This document shows, piece by piece, positions 1 to 7,883 of a DNA stretch of 38,619 nt. The notes under the pieces were generated by a model. That model did not search any database, had not been told where the DNA came from, and saw only the letters and a list, made by a program, of their open reading frames with translations. Source of the DNA: an uncultured beta proteobacterium (GTDB lineage: Bacteria > Pseudomonadota > Gammaproteobacteria > Burkholderiales > Burkholderiaceae_C); assembly GCA_903948045.1 (NCBI GenBank), contig CAJAXU010000483.1, positions 1 to 38,619 of the forward strand, read 5' to 3'. The position numbers were made by a program, and so were the translations under genes. Every line of letters starts with the position of its first letter. The stretch's first letter is position 1.

Positions 1-497
1 AGCATGCCGGCATGGGCACGACGCTGGTGATGGCCATTTTTCGCGGGTCCAAGCTGATTCTGGGCCATGTCGGAGACTCACGTTGTTACCGCTTGCGCGG
101 GGGTGCTCTTCAGCAGCTGACGCGTGACCACTCGGTGCTGCAGGAGCAGATTGACGCCGGATTGCTGACGCCGGAGCAGGCGGCGCTGTCAAGGGATCGC
201 AACCTGGTCACGCGGGCTTTGGGCGTGGAAGGTGCTGCGAAACTTGAGATCAATGATTTTCCTGTGCAGGGCGACGACCTGTACTTGCTGTGTTCAGACG
301 GTTTGACCGATATGGTTCAGGATACGGGCATCGCGGCCACGTTGCGGCAGCGAACCACCCTCGATCAGACGGCGCAGGATCTGGTTCAGATGGCTAACCA
401 GAATGGCGGGCGCGACAATATCGCGGTGGTGCTGGTGCGGGCCAACGAGGCGAACCGTCAGAGCCATTTTCTCGCCAGGCTTTTGGGGAGATCTTAG
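1..497 (+). CDS. PP2C-family Ser/Thr protein phosphatase, C-terminal part
   Basis: The gene is cut by the left edge; its frame is open from base 3, so the ATG at 12 is an internal Met. The visible part carries late PP2C motifs: GMGTT, then GDSRCYR (about residues 22-28 counting from that Met), LCSDGLTDM (metal-binding Asp, about 93-101) and GGRDNIAVV (last metal Asp, about 132-140). The family removes phosphate from Ser/Thr residues using two Mn/Mg ions in the cytosol, and often works beside a Hanks-type kinase and FHA readers. A decayed FHA frame follows directly, which fits that role. No membrane segment is visible in this part. The family call is secure; the target protein is unknown. Confidence 0.9.
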   Translation, partial: HAGMGTTLVMAIFRGSKLILGHVGDSRCYRLRGGALQQLTRDHSVLQEQIDAGLLTPEQAALSRDRNLVTRALGVEGAAKLEINDFPVQGDDLYLLCSDGLTDMVQDTGIAATLRQRTTLDQTAQDLVQMANQNGGRDNIAVVLVRANEANRQSHFLARLLGRS

Positions 498-725
498 TGT
501 CTCAGCGCTGGTAACGATGCGCAGGTCACGGTCTAAGACCTCGCGAGCATCAATGGCACCTATGTGAGCGACGAAACTGTGTGCAAATGAGTTGGCTCCA
601 AGCCGGTTCATCGGCCGCAGTGTATGCTTTGGCCCTTCAAGGACCTGCTGCCGACCGAGATGCCGGTTGATTTGCTGCGTGATTTAGCCGGCCATTGTCG
701 AGATCTAAAGAGGAAGGAAAGTTGA
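498..725 (+). pseudogene. Decayed FHA-domain gene remnant
   Basis: The frame starting at 498 reads NDAQVTV, stop (TAA 534-536), then DLASINGTYVSDETV, stop (TGA 588-590). It then runs open to a TGA at 723-725 that overlaps the ATG of the next gene (TGATG). The string DLASINGTYV matches the FHA signature D-x-x-S-x-N-G-T-x-V, which forms the phosphothreonine-binding loop. FHA proteins read phosphothreonine and commonly sit beside Ser/Thr kinases and PP2C phosphatases, as here. Two in-frame stops and the lack of an N-terminal beta-sandwich indicate a broken, shortened gene. The stop-start overlap at its end suggests it was once translationally coupled to the phosphodiesterase. A sequencing error could account for one stop but hardly for both. 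Confidence 0.6.
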
Positions 726-1519
726 TGAAGGTTCGTGTACTCGGTTGCTCTGGCGCCATTGCCAGAGATTGCAGGACCACGTCCTTTCTCATCGACCATG
801 ATTTGTTGCTTGACGCCGGAACGGGCGTTGGTGATTTGACCCTGGACGACATGCGTGGCATCAAACATGTGCTGCTGACACATTCGCATCTGGACCATGT
901 GGCTGCATTGCCGCTGATGGTCGACGCCATTGCCGGATCGATTACCCAGCCCCTGCAAATTTACGCTTTGCCCGCCACCCTTGACGCCCTTCGTGCGCAT
1001 ATCTTCAATGGGGTGATCTGGCCTGACTTCAGCCGCATCCCGACACCGCAAAAGCCATTTGTCAGCTTTCATGCCATTGAAGTCGGGCAGATCCTGCAAT
1101 TCGGCCAAAAACGCGTGGAGGTTTTGCCTGCAGTCCATATCGTGCCGGCGGTGGGCTTCGCCGTGTCGACCGAGGGGCAGCCGGCGTGGGTATTTACAGG
1201 CGACACGGAGCGCAACCCGGCGTTTTGGCAGCGAGTCAACCAGCTCGAGGTGGCCATGCTGGTGATTGAAACCGCCTTCAGCAACCGTGAGCAGGATTTG
1301 GCCCGGCGCAGCCTGCACCTCTCGCCCATCGCCTTGGCCGAGGAGCTTGGCTGCATCGCTGAGGGGCGCGACTACCCGATCTACATCACGCACACCAAGC
1401 CGGCGGAAGCCGAGCTGATCATGGCAGAAATCCTGGATTTCGAGCGTTCAAGTGCCTCGGCGTCGGGCAAAGCCCACGACATCCGGTGGCTGCTGGCGGG
1501 TCAGGAGTTCGACCTGTGA
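725..1519 (+). CDS. Metallo-beta-lactamase-fold 3',5'-cyclic-nucleotide phosphodiesterase (class II-like)
   Basis: A 264-residue protein starting MKVRVLGCSG. The ATG at 725 is chosen because AGGAAGG lies 8 bases upstream at 711-717; a longer version from 695 would begin before that site. The zinc motif THSHLDH gives His53, His55, Asp57 and His58. Further ligands are in AVHIVPAVGF, FTGDTE and YITHTKP. This arrangement, with the N-terminal GCSG, is that of class II cAMP phosphodiesterases in the MBL superfamily, which hydrolyse cyclic nucleotides in the cytosol. The gene overlaps the downstream ATPase gene by GTGA, so the two are probably co-translated. An adenylate cyclase lies elsewhere in the window. 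Another MBL hydrolase activity remains possible. Confidence 0.8.
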   Translation: MKVRVLGCSGAIARDCRTTSFLIDHDLLLDAGTGVGDLTLDDMRGIKHVLLTHSHLDHVAALPLMVDAIAGSITQPLQIYALPATLDALRAHIFNGVIWPDFSRIPTPQKPFVSFHAIEVGQILQFGQKRVEVLPAVHIVPAVGFAVSTEGQPAWVFTGDTERNPAFWQRVNQLEVAMLVIETAFSNREQDLARRSLHLSPIALAEELGCIAEGRDYPIYITHTKPAEAELIMAEILDFERSSASASGKAHDIRWLLAGQEFDL

Positions 1520-3921
1520 GTGCCGCGCTCAAGGCCGGCTTGCCTGAGCCGTCCTTTGAAGCGCTCCAAAAATTGCCGGCAGACGAACGTGGCTTGCCAT
1601 TTGAGGCCCTGTTCTACAAGCACTTGCAGCAGGTCTCGGCGCGTATTCACGAGACAGATAACCTGGACCAGATCATGCTGGACGCCAGCGCCGATATCTG
1701 CGCGCTGTTCAACGCCGAGCGGCTGACCATGTACGCCGTTAACGCGGAGCAGTCGACGATTGTGTCCAAAGTTAAGACCGGCCTGAGCAGCAGCACCGAT
1801 CTCAAGCTGCCGATATCGGCACAAAGTATTGCAGGCTACGTTGCCTCCAGCCGCCAGTTGCTGAACTTGGCGGATGCCTATGATGAGCAGGCACTGCGGC
1901 GCATCCATCCGGATCTGAAATTTCTGAAGACTGTCGATCAGCGCTCCGGTTACCGTACGCGCCAGATGCTGGTCGCCCCGATCGTCGAGGGCGGCACGCT
2001 GCATGGCGTCCTGCAGATCATCAACAACCGGAACAACCAGACCTTCTCGGATCTTGAGGTGGACGGGGCCCTGCAGTTGTGCCGGACACTCGCCACTGCG
2101 ATCCGCCAGCGCGTCGAGAAGGCCTCACTCGGCCTGCGCCGGCGGGCCACCAAGTACGACGGGCTGGTCTTGGGTGGCGCCCTGACCACCGAGGCGCTCG
2201 AACAAAGCTGGCAGTTGGCCCGCGCTGGGGGGCACCCGGTCGAGCAGGTGATGATGACCCAGTTCAAGGTGGCAGCAGCCCAGATCGGCCAATCGCTGGC
2301 CCGCTATTTCGACGTGCCCTATGAACCGTTCCAGGCCAATCGGCTGCGGGCGGAGCCGCTGCATGGCATGCTCAAACGCGACTTTGTCGACAAACAAGGC
2401 TGGATCCCGCTGGAAGAGTCCGCCGTTGGCTTAGTGGTGATGTGCATGGATCCAGAGACAGTGCGCAGTTCGCGCATCGTGCCGCAGGTGTTTCCCCGCG
2501 TCACCCGCTTTGCCTACCGTGTGACAACACAGGCTGAATTTCAGGAGACGCTGGCGCAAATTTTTGGCGCGGCCGGTGGTCTGTCCATTGATGAAATGCT
2601 GGCCGACATGGATGGTGCGCCGATCGATGACGGCAGCAGCGATGATTCGCTCGAGTCGGCCGCCGCGGACAACGAGCTGGTCAAATTCGTCAACAAGGTC
2701 ATCATTGACGCGTACCACCAAAAGGCCTCGGACATTCACATCGAGCCCATGCCGGGCAAGCTTAAAACCGGTATCCGCTTCCGCATCGATGGCACGCTGA
2801 TGCCCTATATTGAAGTCCCGGCGCATTTTCGTCAGGCCATGGTGACTCGACTCAAGATCATGTGCGATCTCGATATTTCAGAGCGCCGCAGGCCGCAGGA
2901 CGGCAAGATCAAGTTCAAGAAGTACGGGCCGCTCGATATTGAACTGCGGGTGGCCACCATTCCGTCCGCCGGTGGCGTTGAGGACGTGGTGATGCGGATT
3001 CTGGCCGCAGGCGAGCCCATCCCGCTGAACCAGCTGGGACTGACGCCGCACAACCGAGAGCGAGTGGTGAAAACCGTTGAAAAGCCCTACGGTCTGTTTT
3101 ACGTCTGTGGCCCCACTGGGTCTGGCAAGACCACCACCCTGCATTCGATCCTCAGCCACCTGAACCGGCCCGACACCAAGATCTGGACCTGTGAAGACCC
3201 GGTGGAAATCACGCAAAAAGGCCTGCGTCAGGTGCAGGTCAACAAGAAGGCGGGCATTGACTTTGCGCTGGTAATGCGGGCCTTCTTGCGCGCGGACCCG
3301 GACATCATCATGGTCGGTGAGTCGCGCGACAAGGAAACCGTCTCGATGGGTGTGGAGGCGTCGCTGACCGGGCACCTGGTGTTTTCCACCCTGCACACCA
3401 ACTCGGCGCCCGAGTCGATCACGCGCCTGCTGGACATGGGCATGGACCCGTTCAACTTTGCCGACGCCCTGCTCGGCATCCTGGCGCAGCGGCTGACCAA
3501 AAAGCTGTGCGCCTGCAAGGCCGCTTATGTGCCCGAGGCGGAAGAGCTGGAGGTGTTTGCGGCCGAATACGCGGAAGAACTTAGCCACTCCACCGCCTGG
3601 CAACTTGACTTGGCCGGGGAAACCAGTCGTTTGATTGAGAGCTGGCGGCAGATGCATGGTCAGGATGGGCAGATCCAGCTGTACCGGGCGGTCGGTTGCG
3701 ACAAATGCAATCAGACCGGCTACAAAGGCCGCATCGGCTTGCATGAGCTGCTGATCGCCGACGAAGAGATCAAAAAACTGATACAGCAGCGGGCCCGCGT
3801 GGCGGAAATTTTTGCAGCGGCAGTGCAGTCAGGCATGCACACCCTCAAGATGGACGGCATGGAGAAGGTCATGATGGGGCTGACCGATCTCAAGATGGTG
3901 CGCTCGGTCTGTATCCGTTGA
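1516..3921 (+). CDS. GAF-fused GspE/PilB-family secretion or pilus ATPase
   Basis: The GTG at 1516 is preferred: it overlaps the previous stop as GTGA and has CAGGAG at 1501-1506. This gives 801 residues, long for the family because of an added N-terminal domain. Order: GAF domain (about 40-205), MshEN/GspE N-domain (about 210-360), then the T2SSE ATPase core (about 395-790). Walker A is GPTGSGKTTT (532-541) and the Walker B region is DIIMVGES (596-603). The zinc-finger cysteines are Cys665, Cys667, Cys728 and Cys731, so the first pair is CxC instead of the usual CxxC. These ATPases power pilus or pseudopilus assembly at the inner membrane. The GAF domain and the adjacent phosphodiesterase suggest control by a small ligand (inference). 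The pilin gene follows 165 bases downstream. Confidence 0.88.
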   Translation: MSAALKAGLPEPSFEALQKLPADERGLPFEALFYKHLQQVSARIHETDNLDQIMLDASADICALFNAERLTMYAVNAEQSTIVSKVKTGLSSSTDLKLPISAQSIAGYVASSRQLLNLADAYDEQALRRIHPDLKFLKTVDQRSGYRTRQMLVAPIVEGGTLHGVLQIINNRNNQTFSDLEVDGALQLCRTLATAIRQRVEKASLGLRRRATKYDGLVLGGALTTEALEQSWQLARAGGHPVEQVMMTQFKVAAAQIGQSLARYFDVPYEPFQANRLRAEPLHGMLKRDFVDKQGWIPLEESAVGLVVMCMDPETVRSSRIVPQVFPRVTRFAYRVTTQAEFQETLAQIFGAAGGLSIDEMLADMDGAPIDDGSSDDSLESAAADNELVKFVNKVIIDAYHQKASDIHIEPMPGKLKTGIRFRIDGTLMPYIEVPAHFRQAMVTRLKIMCDLDISERRRPQDGKIKFKKYGPLDIELRVATIPSAGGVEDVVMRILAAGEPIPLNQLGLTPHNRERVVKTVEKPYGLFYVCGPTGSGKTTTLHSILSHLNRPDTKIWTCEDPVEITQKGLRQVQVNKKAGIDFALVMRAFLRADPDIIMVGESRDKETVSMGVEASLTGHLVFSTLHTNSAPESITRLLDMGMDPFNFADALLGILAQRLTKKLCACKAAYVPEAEELEVFAAEYAEELSHSTAWQLDLAGETSRLIESWRQMHGQDGQIQLYRAVGCDKCNQTGYKGRIGLHELLIADEEIKKLIQQRARVAEIFAAAVQSGMHTLKMDGMEKVMMGLTDLKMVRSVCIR

Positions 3922-3944
3922 CTGACAAAAGTGGACTGACAAAA
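3920..3944 (+). repeat. Short tandem direct repeat after the ATPase gene
   Basis: GACTGACAAAA occurs at 3920-3930 and again at 3934-3944, a 14-base period that overlaps the stop codon of the ATPase gene. It is probably a local duplication. No function is evident. Confidence 0.6.
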
Positions 3945-4020
3945 ATGTCGATAAGGCTTTGAAAAATCTCAAATGCTAGCCAAATCGCGCAAAATCGACA
4001 AAAATGGCACTCCTATGTGT

Positions 4021-4036
4021 TGGCATGAATGATGCT
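4021..4036 (+). promoter_or_regulatory. Sigma-54 (-24/-12) promoter of the pilin gene
   Basis: TGGCATGAATGATGCT matches the RpoN consensus TGGCACG-N4-TTGCW. The invariant GG (4022-4023) and GC (4034-4035) are present with the required 10 bases between them. Transcription would start near 4047, leaving a leader of about 40 bases before the pilin ATG at 4087. Pilin genes in other proteobacteria (Pseudomonas pilA under PilR) use sigma-54, which supports the call. No enhancer site could be identified with confidence. Confidence 0.65.
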
Positions 4037-4086
4037 GATACACAGACGGAGAGACAGGTGTTTGGTTTTTTATCAAGGAGTTTTTC

Positions 4087-4503
4087 ATGAAGCGTTCTAT
4101 GCAAAAGGGTTTTACCCTGATCGAGTTGATGATTGTGGTGGCCATCATTGGTATCTTGGCCGCCGTCGCGCTGCCGGCTTACCAGGATTACACCAAGAAG
4201 GCCAAGTTTGCTGAGGTGGTCTCGGTGGCCAACACCTACAAAACGGCCGTTGCCACCTGCGCTCAGGAGGCCGGTACGCTGACGGGTTGTAACGCTGGCG
4301 CGCTTGGCGTCCCTGCCACCACCGCGACCACGCACGTGGCGTCGGTTGCTGTCGCTGATGGCGTCATCACCGTGACCCCGACGTCGACCACTGCCGCCAC
4401 CGCCACACTCAAGCTGACACCGACCATGACTGCCGGTGCGCCAATGACCTGGTCCAATGCTGGCAGCGGTTGCCTGACGTCGAGCCCGATCCTTTGTAAG
4501 TAA
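4087..4503 (+). CDS. pilA: Type IV major pilin (PilA-like)
   Basis: A 138-residue prepilin. AAGGAG at 4075-4080 sets the ATG at 4087. The leader MKRSMQKG is cleaved before Phe9 by prepilin peptidase; Glu at mature position 5 (Glu13) and the hydrophobic alpha-1 helix follow ([19 protein letters not shown]). The globular half is unusually rich in Thr, Ala and Val between about residues 74 and 120. It has a Cys pair near 58 and 67 and a second pair close to the C-terminus, which could form disulphides. The mature protein polymerises into pili for attachment, motility or DNA uptake. A sigma-54 promoter lies upstream, a terminator and a PglL-type glycosyltransferase downstream. Minor pilin is a less likely alternative. 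Confidence 0.93.
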   Translation: MKRSMQKGFTLIELMIVVAIIGILAAVALPAYQDYTKKAKFAEVVSVANTYKTAVATCAQEAGTLTGCNAGALGVPATTATTHVASVAVADGVITVTPTSTTAATATLKLTPTMTAGAPMTWSNAGSGCLTSSPILCK

Positions 4504-4547
4504 GGGTTGACGCCAGCGGACGCGGCCTCTCTGGGCCGCTCCGTTTG

Positions 4548-4576
4548 AAAAAGCGCTGGCGACAGCGCTTTTTTTC
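4548..4576 (+). terminator. Rho-independent terminator after pilin
   Basis: AAAAAGCGCT (4548-4557), loop GGCGAC, then AGCGCTTTTTTT (4564-4575) form a 10-base-pair stem ending in a T run. A second inverted repeat, GCGGCC/GGCCGC (4522-4539), lies just before it. The position 45 bases after the pilin stop fits termination of an abundant pilin transcript. Confidence 0.85.
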
Positions 4577-4625
4577 TGTCTGCAGCTAACCTGCCTACCT
4601 AGAAAATATCCAAGACGATTGCCTT

Positions 4626-6137
4626 ATGCCATCATCTAGCCACGGCGTCCTCACCCGGGCAATCGGCGTCTTCTTGCTGCTGTTGCCTTGGCTCAATCCG
4701 TTTGCCCCTGCCCCGACCAGTCAGGTGGTGCAAAGCCTGCTGAGTCTGAGTTGTCTAGCGCTGCTGCTGCCGATGCCGCTGTGGCAAGGTGGTGGCGCAG
4801 TGCTGGTCAGGGTGGCAGCGCCGGCCTGGTTGTTGGCGGCTTTGCTGAGCTGTCTGATCGCCATGTTGCAATATTTTGGGGTAGGGCAGGCTTGGTCGCC
4901 CTGGGTCAACAGCGCGAGCGTCGGCGAGGCTTTTGCCAATCTGCGCCAACGCAACCAATTTGCCACCCTGACCACCATCGGGTTGGCCGCATTGCTGTGG
5001 TGGGCGCAAGCCGTGCGAACGCTGCCTTGGGCATCGTCTGCCAGCCTGCTCGCTGCCGTCCTGCTGGGGCTTGGTAATGCCGCATCGTCGTCGCGAACCG
5101 GCCTGCTCGAGCTGCTGGCATTGGCCTTGCTGCTACTGGTCTGGCAGCAGTGGCGGCACCCCCTGGTCTGGCGGGTGATGCTGACGGTTGGCGCTGCCTA
5201 CGCCAGCGCAACCCTGCTGCTGCCCTGGTTGGCTGGCCTGGGCGTTGGCGGTGCCGGCATCTTGGCGCGGATGCAGGAGCAAGCGCCAATTTGTGCCAGC
5301 CGACTCACGCTGTGGCACAACGTGCTGTATTTGATTGCAGAAAAGCCCTGGACCGGCTGGGGCTGGGGCGAACTGGACTACGCCCATTTCATCACCCTCT
5401 ACCCGGGTCCGCGCTTTTGCGATATCTTGAGCAACGCGCACAACCTGCCGCTGCACTTGGCGGTGGAGCTGGGCCTGCCGGTGGCCACCCTGTTGTGCGG
5501 CGGCGGCTTGTGGGTGCTGTGGCGGGCCAAACCCTGGCGTGAGCCCAACCCCACCCGGCAATTGGCCTGGGCAGTCCTGGCGCTCCTGGGCTTGCACAGC
5601 TTGCTGGAGTACCCCCTTTGGTACGGGCCGTTTCAACTGGCCGCTGGTTTGGCGCTCACCCTGCTGTGGCTGACCAGACCGGCCTCATTGCTGGTGCCAC
5701 GGTTGGCTCGGTCCGCTCGCTCTTTGGCTGCGGCGCCCGAGCTTTGGCGGCTGGCCATTGCGATCAGCCTCATGCTCGCCGTGCTGTATGCGGCCTGGGA
5801 CTACCAACGTATTCGCCAGATCTACCTGCCCGTCGCAGAGCGGGCGGCGCCCTACCGCGACAACACCCTGGCTAAGCTGCAGGGTTCCGGGTTGTTTGGT
5901 CCGCAGGTCGATTTTGCTGAGCTCACCACCACGGTGCTCAGCCCAGCCAACGCTTCCGCCAGCCAGGCGCTGGCGGAAGCGATGCTGCATTTTTCGCCGG
6001 AACCACGCGTGATTGAAAAACTGATTGACAGTTTGCTGCTGCAAGGCGAAGACGAAGCGCTAAAGTTTTATCTGGCGCGCTTCCAGGCGGCTTTTCCGGA
6101 GCCCTATAGCGCTTGGGCCAGTCGAAGCGGACGGTAA
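4626..6137 (+). CDS. PglL/TfpO-type O-oligosaccharyltransferase (Wzy_C family) for pilin
   Basis: A 503-residue multi-spanning inner-membrane protein with about ten or more hydrophobic segments and a soluble C-terminal tail (from about residue 390). Family features include the N-terminal LLPWLNPFAPAPTSQ, the RNQFATLTTIGLAALL segment, a periplasmic-loop region with WGWGELD, AHNLPLHLAVELGLP, and HSLLEYPLWYGPFQ. These are typical of the Wzy_C/PglL_A ligases that transfer lipid-linked sugars to Ser/Thr of exported proteins. The position right after the pilin makes the pilin the likely acceptor, as in TfpO/PilO loci. The start ATG at 4626 has only a weak ribosome site. An O-antigen ligase is the alternative, but context argues against it. 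Confidence 0.82.
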   Translation: MPSSSHGVLTRAIGVFLLLLPWLNPFAPAPTSQVVQSLLSLSCLALLLPMPLWQGGGAVLVRVAAPAWLLAALLSCLIAMLQYFGVGQAWSPWVNSASVGEAFANLRQRNQFATLTTIGLAALLWWAQAVRTLPWASSASLLAAVLLGLGNAASSSRTGLLELLALALLLLVWQQWRHPLVWRVMLTVGAAYASATLLLPWLAGLGVGGAGILARMQEQAPICASRLTLWHNVLYLIAEKPWTGWGWGELDYAHFITLYPGPRFCDILSNAHNLPLHLAVELGLPVATLLCGGGLWVLWRAKPWREPNPTRQLAWAVLALLGLHSLLEYPLWYGPFQLAAGLALTLLWLTRPASLLVPRLARSARSLAAAPELWRLAIAISLMLAVLYAAWDYQRIRQIYLPVAERAAPYRDNTLAKLQGSGLFGPQVDFAELTTTVLSPANASASQALAEAMLHFSPEPRVIEKLIDSLLLQGEDEALKFYLARFQAAFPEPYSAWASRSGR

Positions 6138-6142
6138 AGGCC

Positions 6143-6156
6143 GTTTGCAGCGGTTC
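6143..6156 (+). repeat. Left copy of a 14-base direct repeat at the insert edge
   Basis: GTTTGCAGCGGTTC lies six bases after the glycosyltransferase stop and recurs in the same orientation at 19346-19359. The two copies bracket the catabolic insert. Fourteen-base matches are expected a few times by chance in a window this size, so an attachment site is only a possibility. Confidence 0.4.
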
Positions 6157-6254
6157 GCACAATGGTGGGAGCATGTCACCTCAATCCGGTCAGAACGAAA
6201 ATGGACGGTGCTATTTACTATCAACGGTCCGTGCTCGGGTCTTTGGGGAGGAAT

Positions 6255-6281
6255 ATGGCCAACCTTGTTGTGCGTTTCTAG
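6255..6281 (+). other. Short reading frame with strong ribosome site at insert edge
   Basis: GGGGAGG at 6245-6251 precedes ATG at 6255 by three bases; the frame then reads MANLVVRF and stops at TAG 6279-6281, overlapping the sulfatase stop codon on the other strand. An optimal ribosome site before an eight-codon frame could be the start of a gene cut off when neighbouring DNA was inserted or lost. Chance is equally possible. Confidence 0.25.
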
Positions 6282-7804
6282 TCCTTGATGCTTGACTTTC
6301 GAGGCCAGCGGCTACGCGTCTTGAGGGCCAGCCCGCTGGTGCGGCGCACGAACCGTTGAGTGTCGTCGACGTTGACCTGATAGTCCCAGGGCGGACGCAT
6401 TTCGCTCGGCAGTTCCTTGATGAAGCGTCGTCGTGTTTGGCTCTTCAGCACCTCGTTGCGAATCCGTTCCGGTTCCCACCAGGAGAGCAGTTCGTTACGC
6501 AGCCCGGCCAGCACTTCGCCCGCGATGGAGGCAATGTTGTGCAGTTCGTTCGGATCCGCCACCATATCGTAGAGCTGGTCCTGATGACCATGGGTATAAA
6601 TGAGCTTGTAGCGTCCGCGCCGCAGCATGCAGCAGGGAGTCGATACCCCATCGGCCATGTACTCCACGAAGGCTGTCGCTTGGTCTGGGTCCGAGCGGCC
6701 CTCCATCAGCGGTCGCAGCGAACGGCCGTCGATCGGGTCGACCCATTTTGTTGTCGCGCCGTCAGTGCAGAAGTCAATCAGCGTTGGCAGCAGGTCGACG
6801 TGGGAGGCGCAGTCCGGGATCCGACGCATCGTCGACGACCCCGGCGGGCGGATGAGCAGCGGCACCTTGGCCGACCAGTCGAAGAACACTCGCTTGAACC
6901 ACATTCCGCGCTCGCCCATCATTTCGCCGTGGTCGGTGGTGAAGACTACGATGGTGTCGTCATCCATGCCTGAGCGCTTCAGGGTGAGAAGCAGGTTGCC
7001 CACCTTGTCGTCAATGTAGCTGATCATCGCGTAGTAGGTGTGGCGGGCACGGCGGATCTGCTCTTCGCTGGCGGACTTCTCGGCCAGACCATGCGAATGC
7101 TGGATCCAGCGGCTTAGGGTGTCACGCTGCTCCATCGGCATATCGCCAACAATCGGCAGGTTGATTTCCTCAGGTTTGTAGCGCTCCAGGTATTCCGGAA
7201 GGATGTGGAACGGCGGGTGCGGGTGGGTGAACGAGACACACAAGAAGAACGGGGCAGTCGAGTCGTCCCGCGCTAGGTCGTAGAGGCACTGGACGGACTT
7301 TGTCTCTACCTCTTCGTCATAGTCGAGTTGCAGGCTGCGGTAGCATAGGCCGCTCTCGTCTATTGTCCCGAGGTTGTATCCTGATGGGGCGGTTTCATTC
7401 TCTTTCTTGCGCCAGTCGGCCGTCCATGCGAAGTCTGACGGGTAGATGTCCGTGGTTAGGCGTTGCTGGAACCCGTGCAACTGGTCCGGTCCAGCGAAGT
7501 GCATTTTGCCTGACAAGATGGTCTTGTAGCCCAGGCTATTGAGGTAGTACGGTAGGGTTGGCGTGGCGGCAGGGAATTCGCTGGCGTTGTCGAAGGCGCC
7601 GATGCGAGAGGCGAACTGGCCGGCCATCAGCGACGAACGCGCCGGCGAACACAAAGGGAAGTTGCAGTAAGCGTTGTCGAAGACTGCCGACCGCTTGGCG
7701 AGCTCTTCGAGGTAGGGAGCCTTGACCGCGACGTTGCCATGAAACGGTAGTGCGAGTGCCGATAACTGGTCAGCCATTATCAACAGGATGTTGGGGCGTT
7801 TCAT
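6278..7804 (-). CDS. Choline-sulfatase-family arylsulfatase (sulfate ester hydrolase)
   Basis: A 508-residue type I sulfatase. The start MKRPNILLIMADQ carries metal ligand Asp12. The sulfatase signature CSPAR starts at Cys52, the residue expected to be converted to formylglycine. TTDHGEMMGERGMWFKR supplies the second half of the metal site. The C-terminal PPWDYQ region resembles the Choline_sulf_C extension, which places it near BetC. No export signal is visible, so it should act in the cytosol. It hydrolyses an O-sulfate ester to alcohol plus sulfate. It is the last gene of the minus-strand operon, 79 bases after the Bug receptor gene, with only a weak ribosome site. No choline-oxidation gene (betA/betB) is present, so the substrate need not be choline sulfate. 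Confidence 0.85.
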   Translation of the reverse strand: MKRPNILLIMADQLSALALPFHGNVAVKAPYLEELAKRSAVFDNAYCNFPLCSPARSSLMAGQFASRIGAFDNASEFPAATPTLPYYLNSLGYKTILSGKMHFAGPDQLHGFQQRLTTDIYPSDFAWTADWRKKENETAPSGYNLGTIDESGLCYRSLQLDYDEEVETKSVQCLYDLARDDSTAPFFLCVSFTHPHPPFHILPEYLERYKPEEINLPIVGDMPMEQRDTLSRWIQHSHGLAEKSASEEQIRRARHTYYAMISYIDDKVGNLLLTLKRSGMDDDTIVVFTTDHGEMMGERGMWFKRVFFDWSAKVPLLIRPPGSSTMRRIPDCASHVDLLPTLIDFCTDGATTKWVDPIDGRSLRPLMEGRSDPDQATAFVEYMADGVSTPCCMLRRGRYKLIYTHGHQDQLYDMVADPNELHNIASIAGEVLAGLRNELLSWWEPERIRNEVLKSQTRRRFIKELPSEMRPPWDYQVNVDDTQRFVRRTSGLALKTRSRWPRKSSIKD

Positions 7805-7883
7805 GTGGAGGACTTTCGTTGCGGACGTTTTCGGAGTTGGTCCAGCGCCATACGATAGGGGCGGCGCAACTGCTGCTACCTCG

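Noticed and set aside
608-1393. Long minus-strand reading frame opposite the phosphodiesterase gene
   Set aside because: It is a shadow of the real + strand gene in high-GC DNA, with no family motif and no ribosome site.
2878-3744. 288-codon minus-strand frame opposite the pilus ATPase
   Set aside because: The + strand encodes an unmistakable T2SSE ATPase over the same bases; the antisense product shows no recognisable domain.
4005-4020. TGGCAC at 4005 as the pilin sigma-54 -24 box
   Set aside because: No GC is found at the -12 distance, while TGGCATGAATGATGCT sixteen bases later fits the spacing.
6278-7804. Naming the sulfatase betC outright
   Set aside because: The family resemblance is good, but no choline oxidation or transport genes are near and the operon context suggests another sulfate ester.
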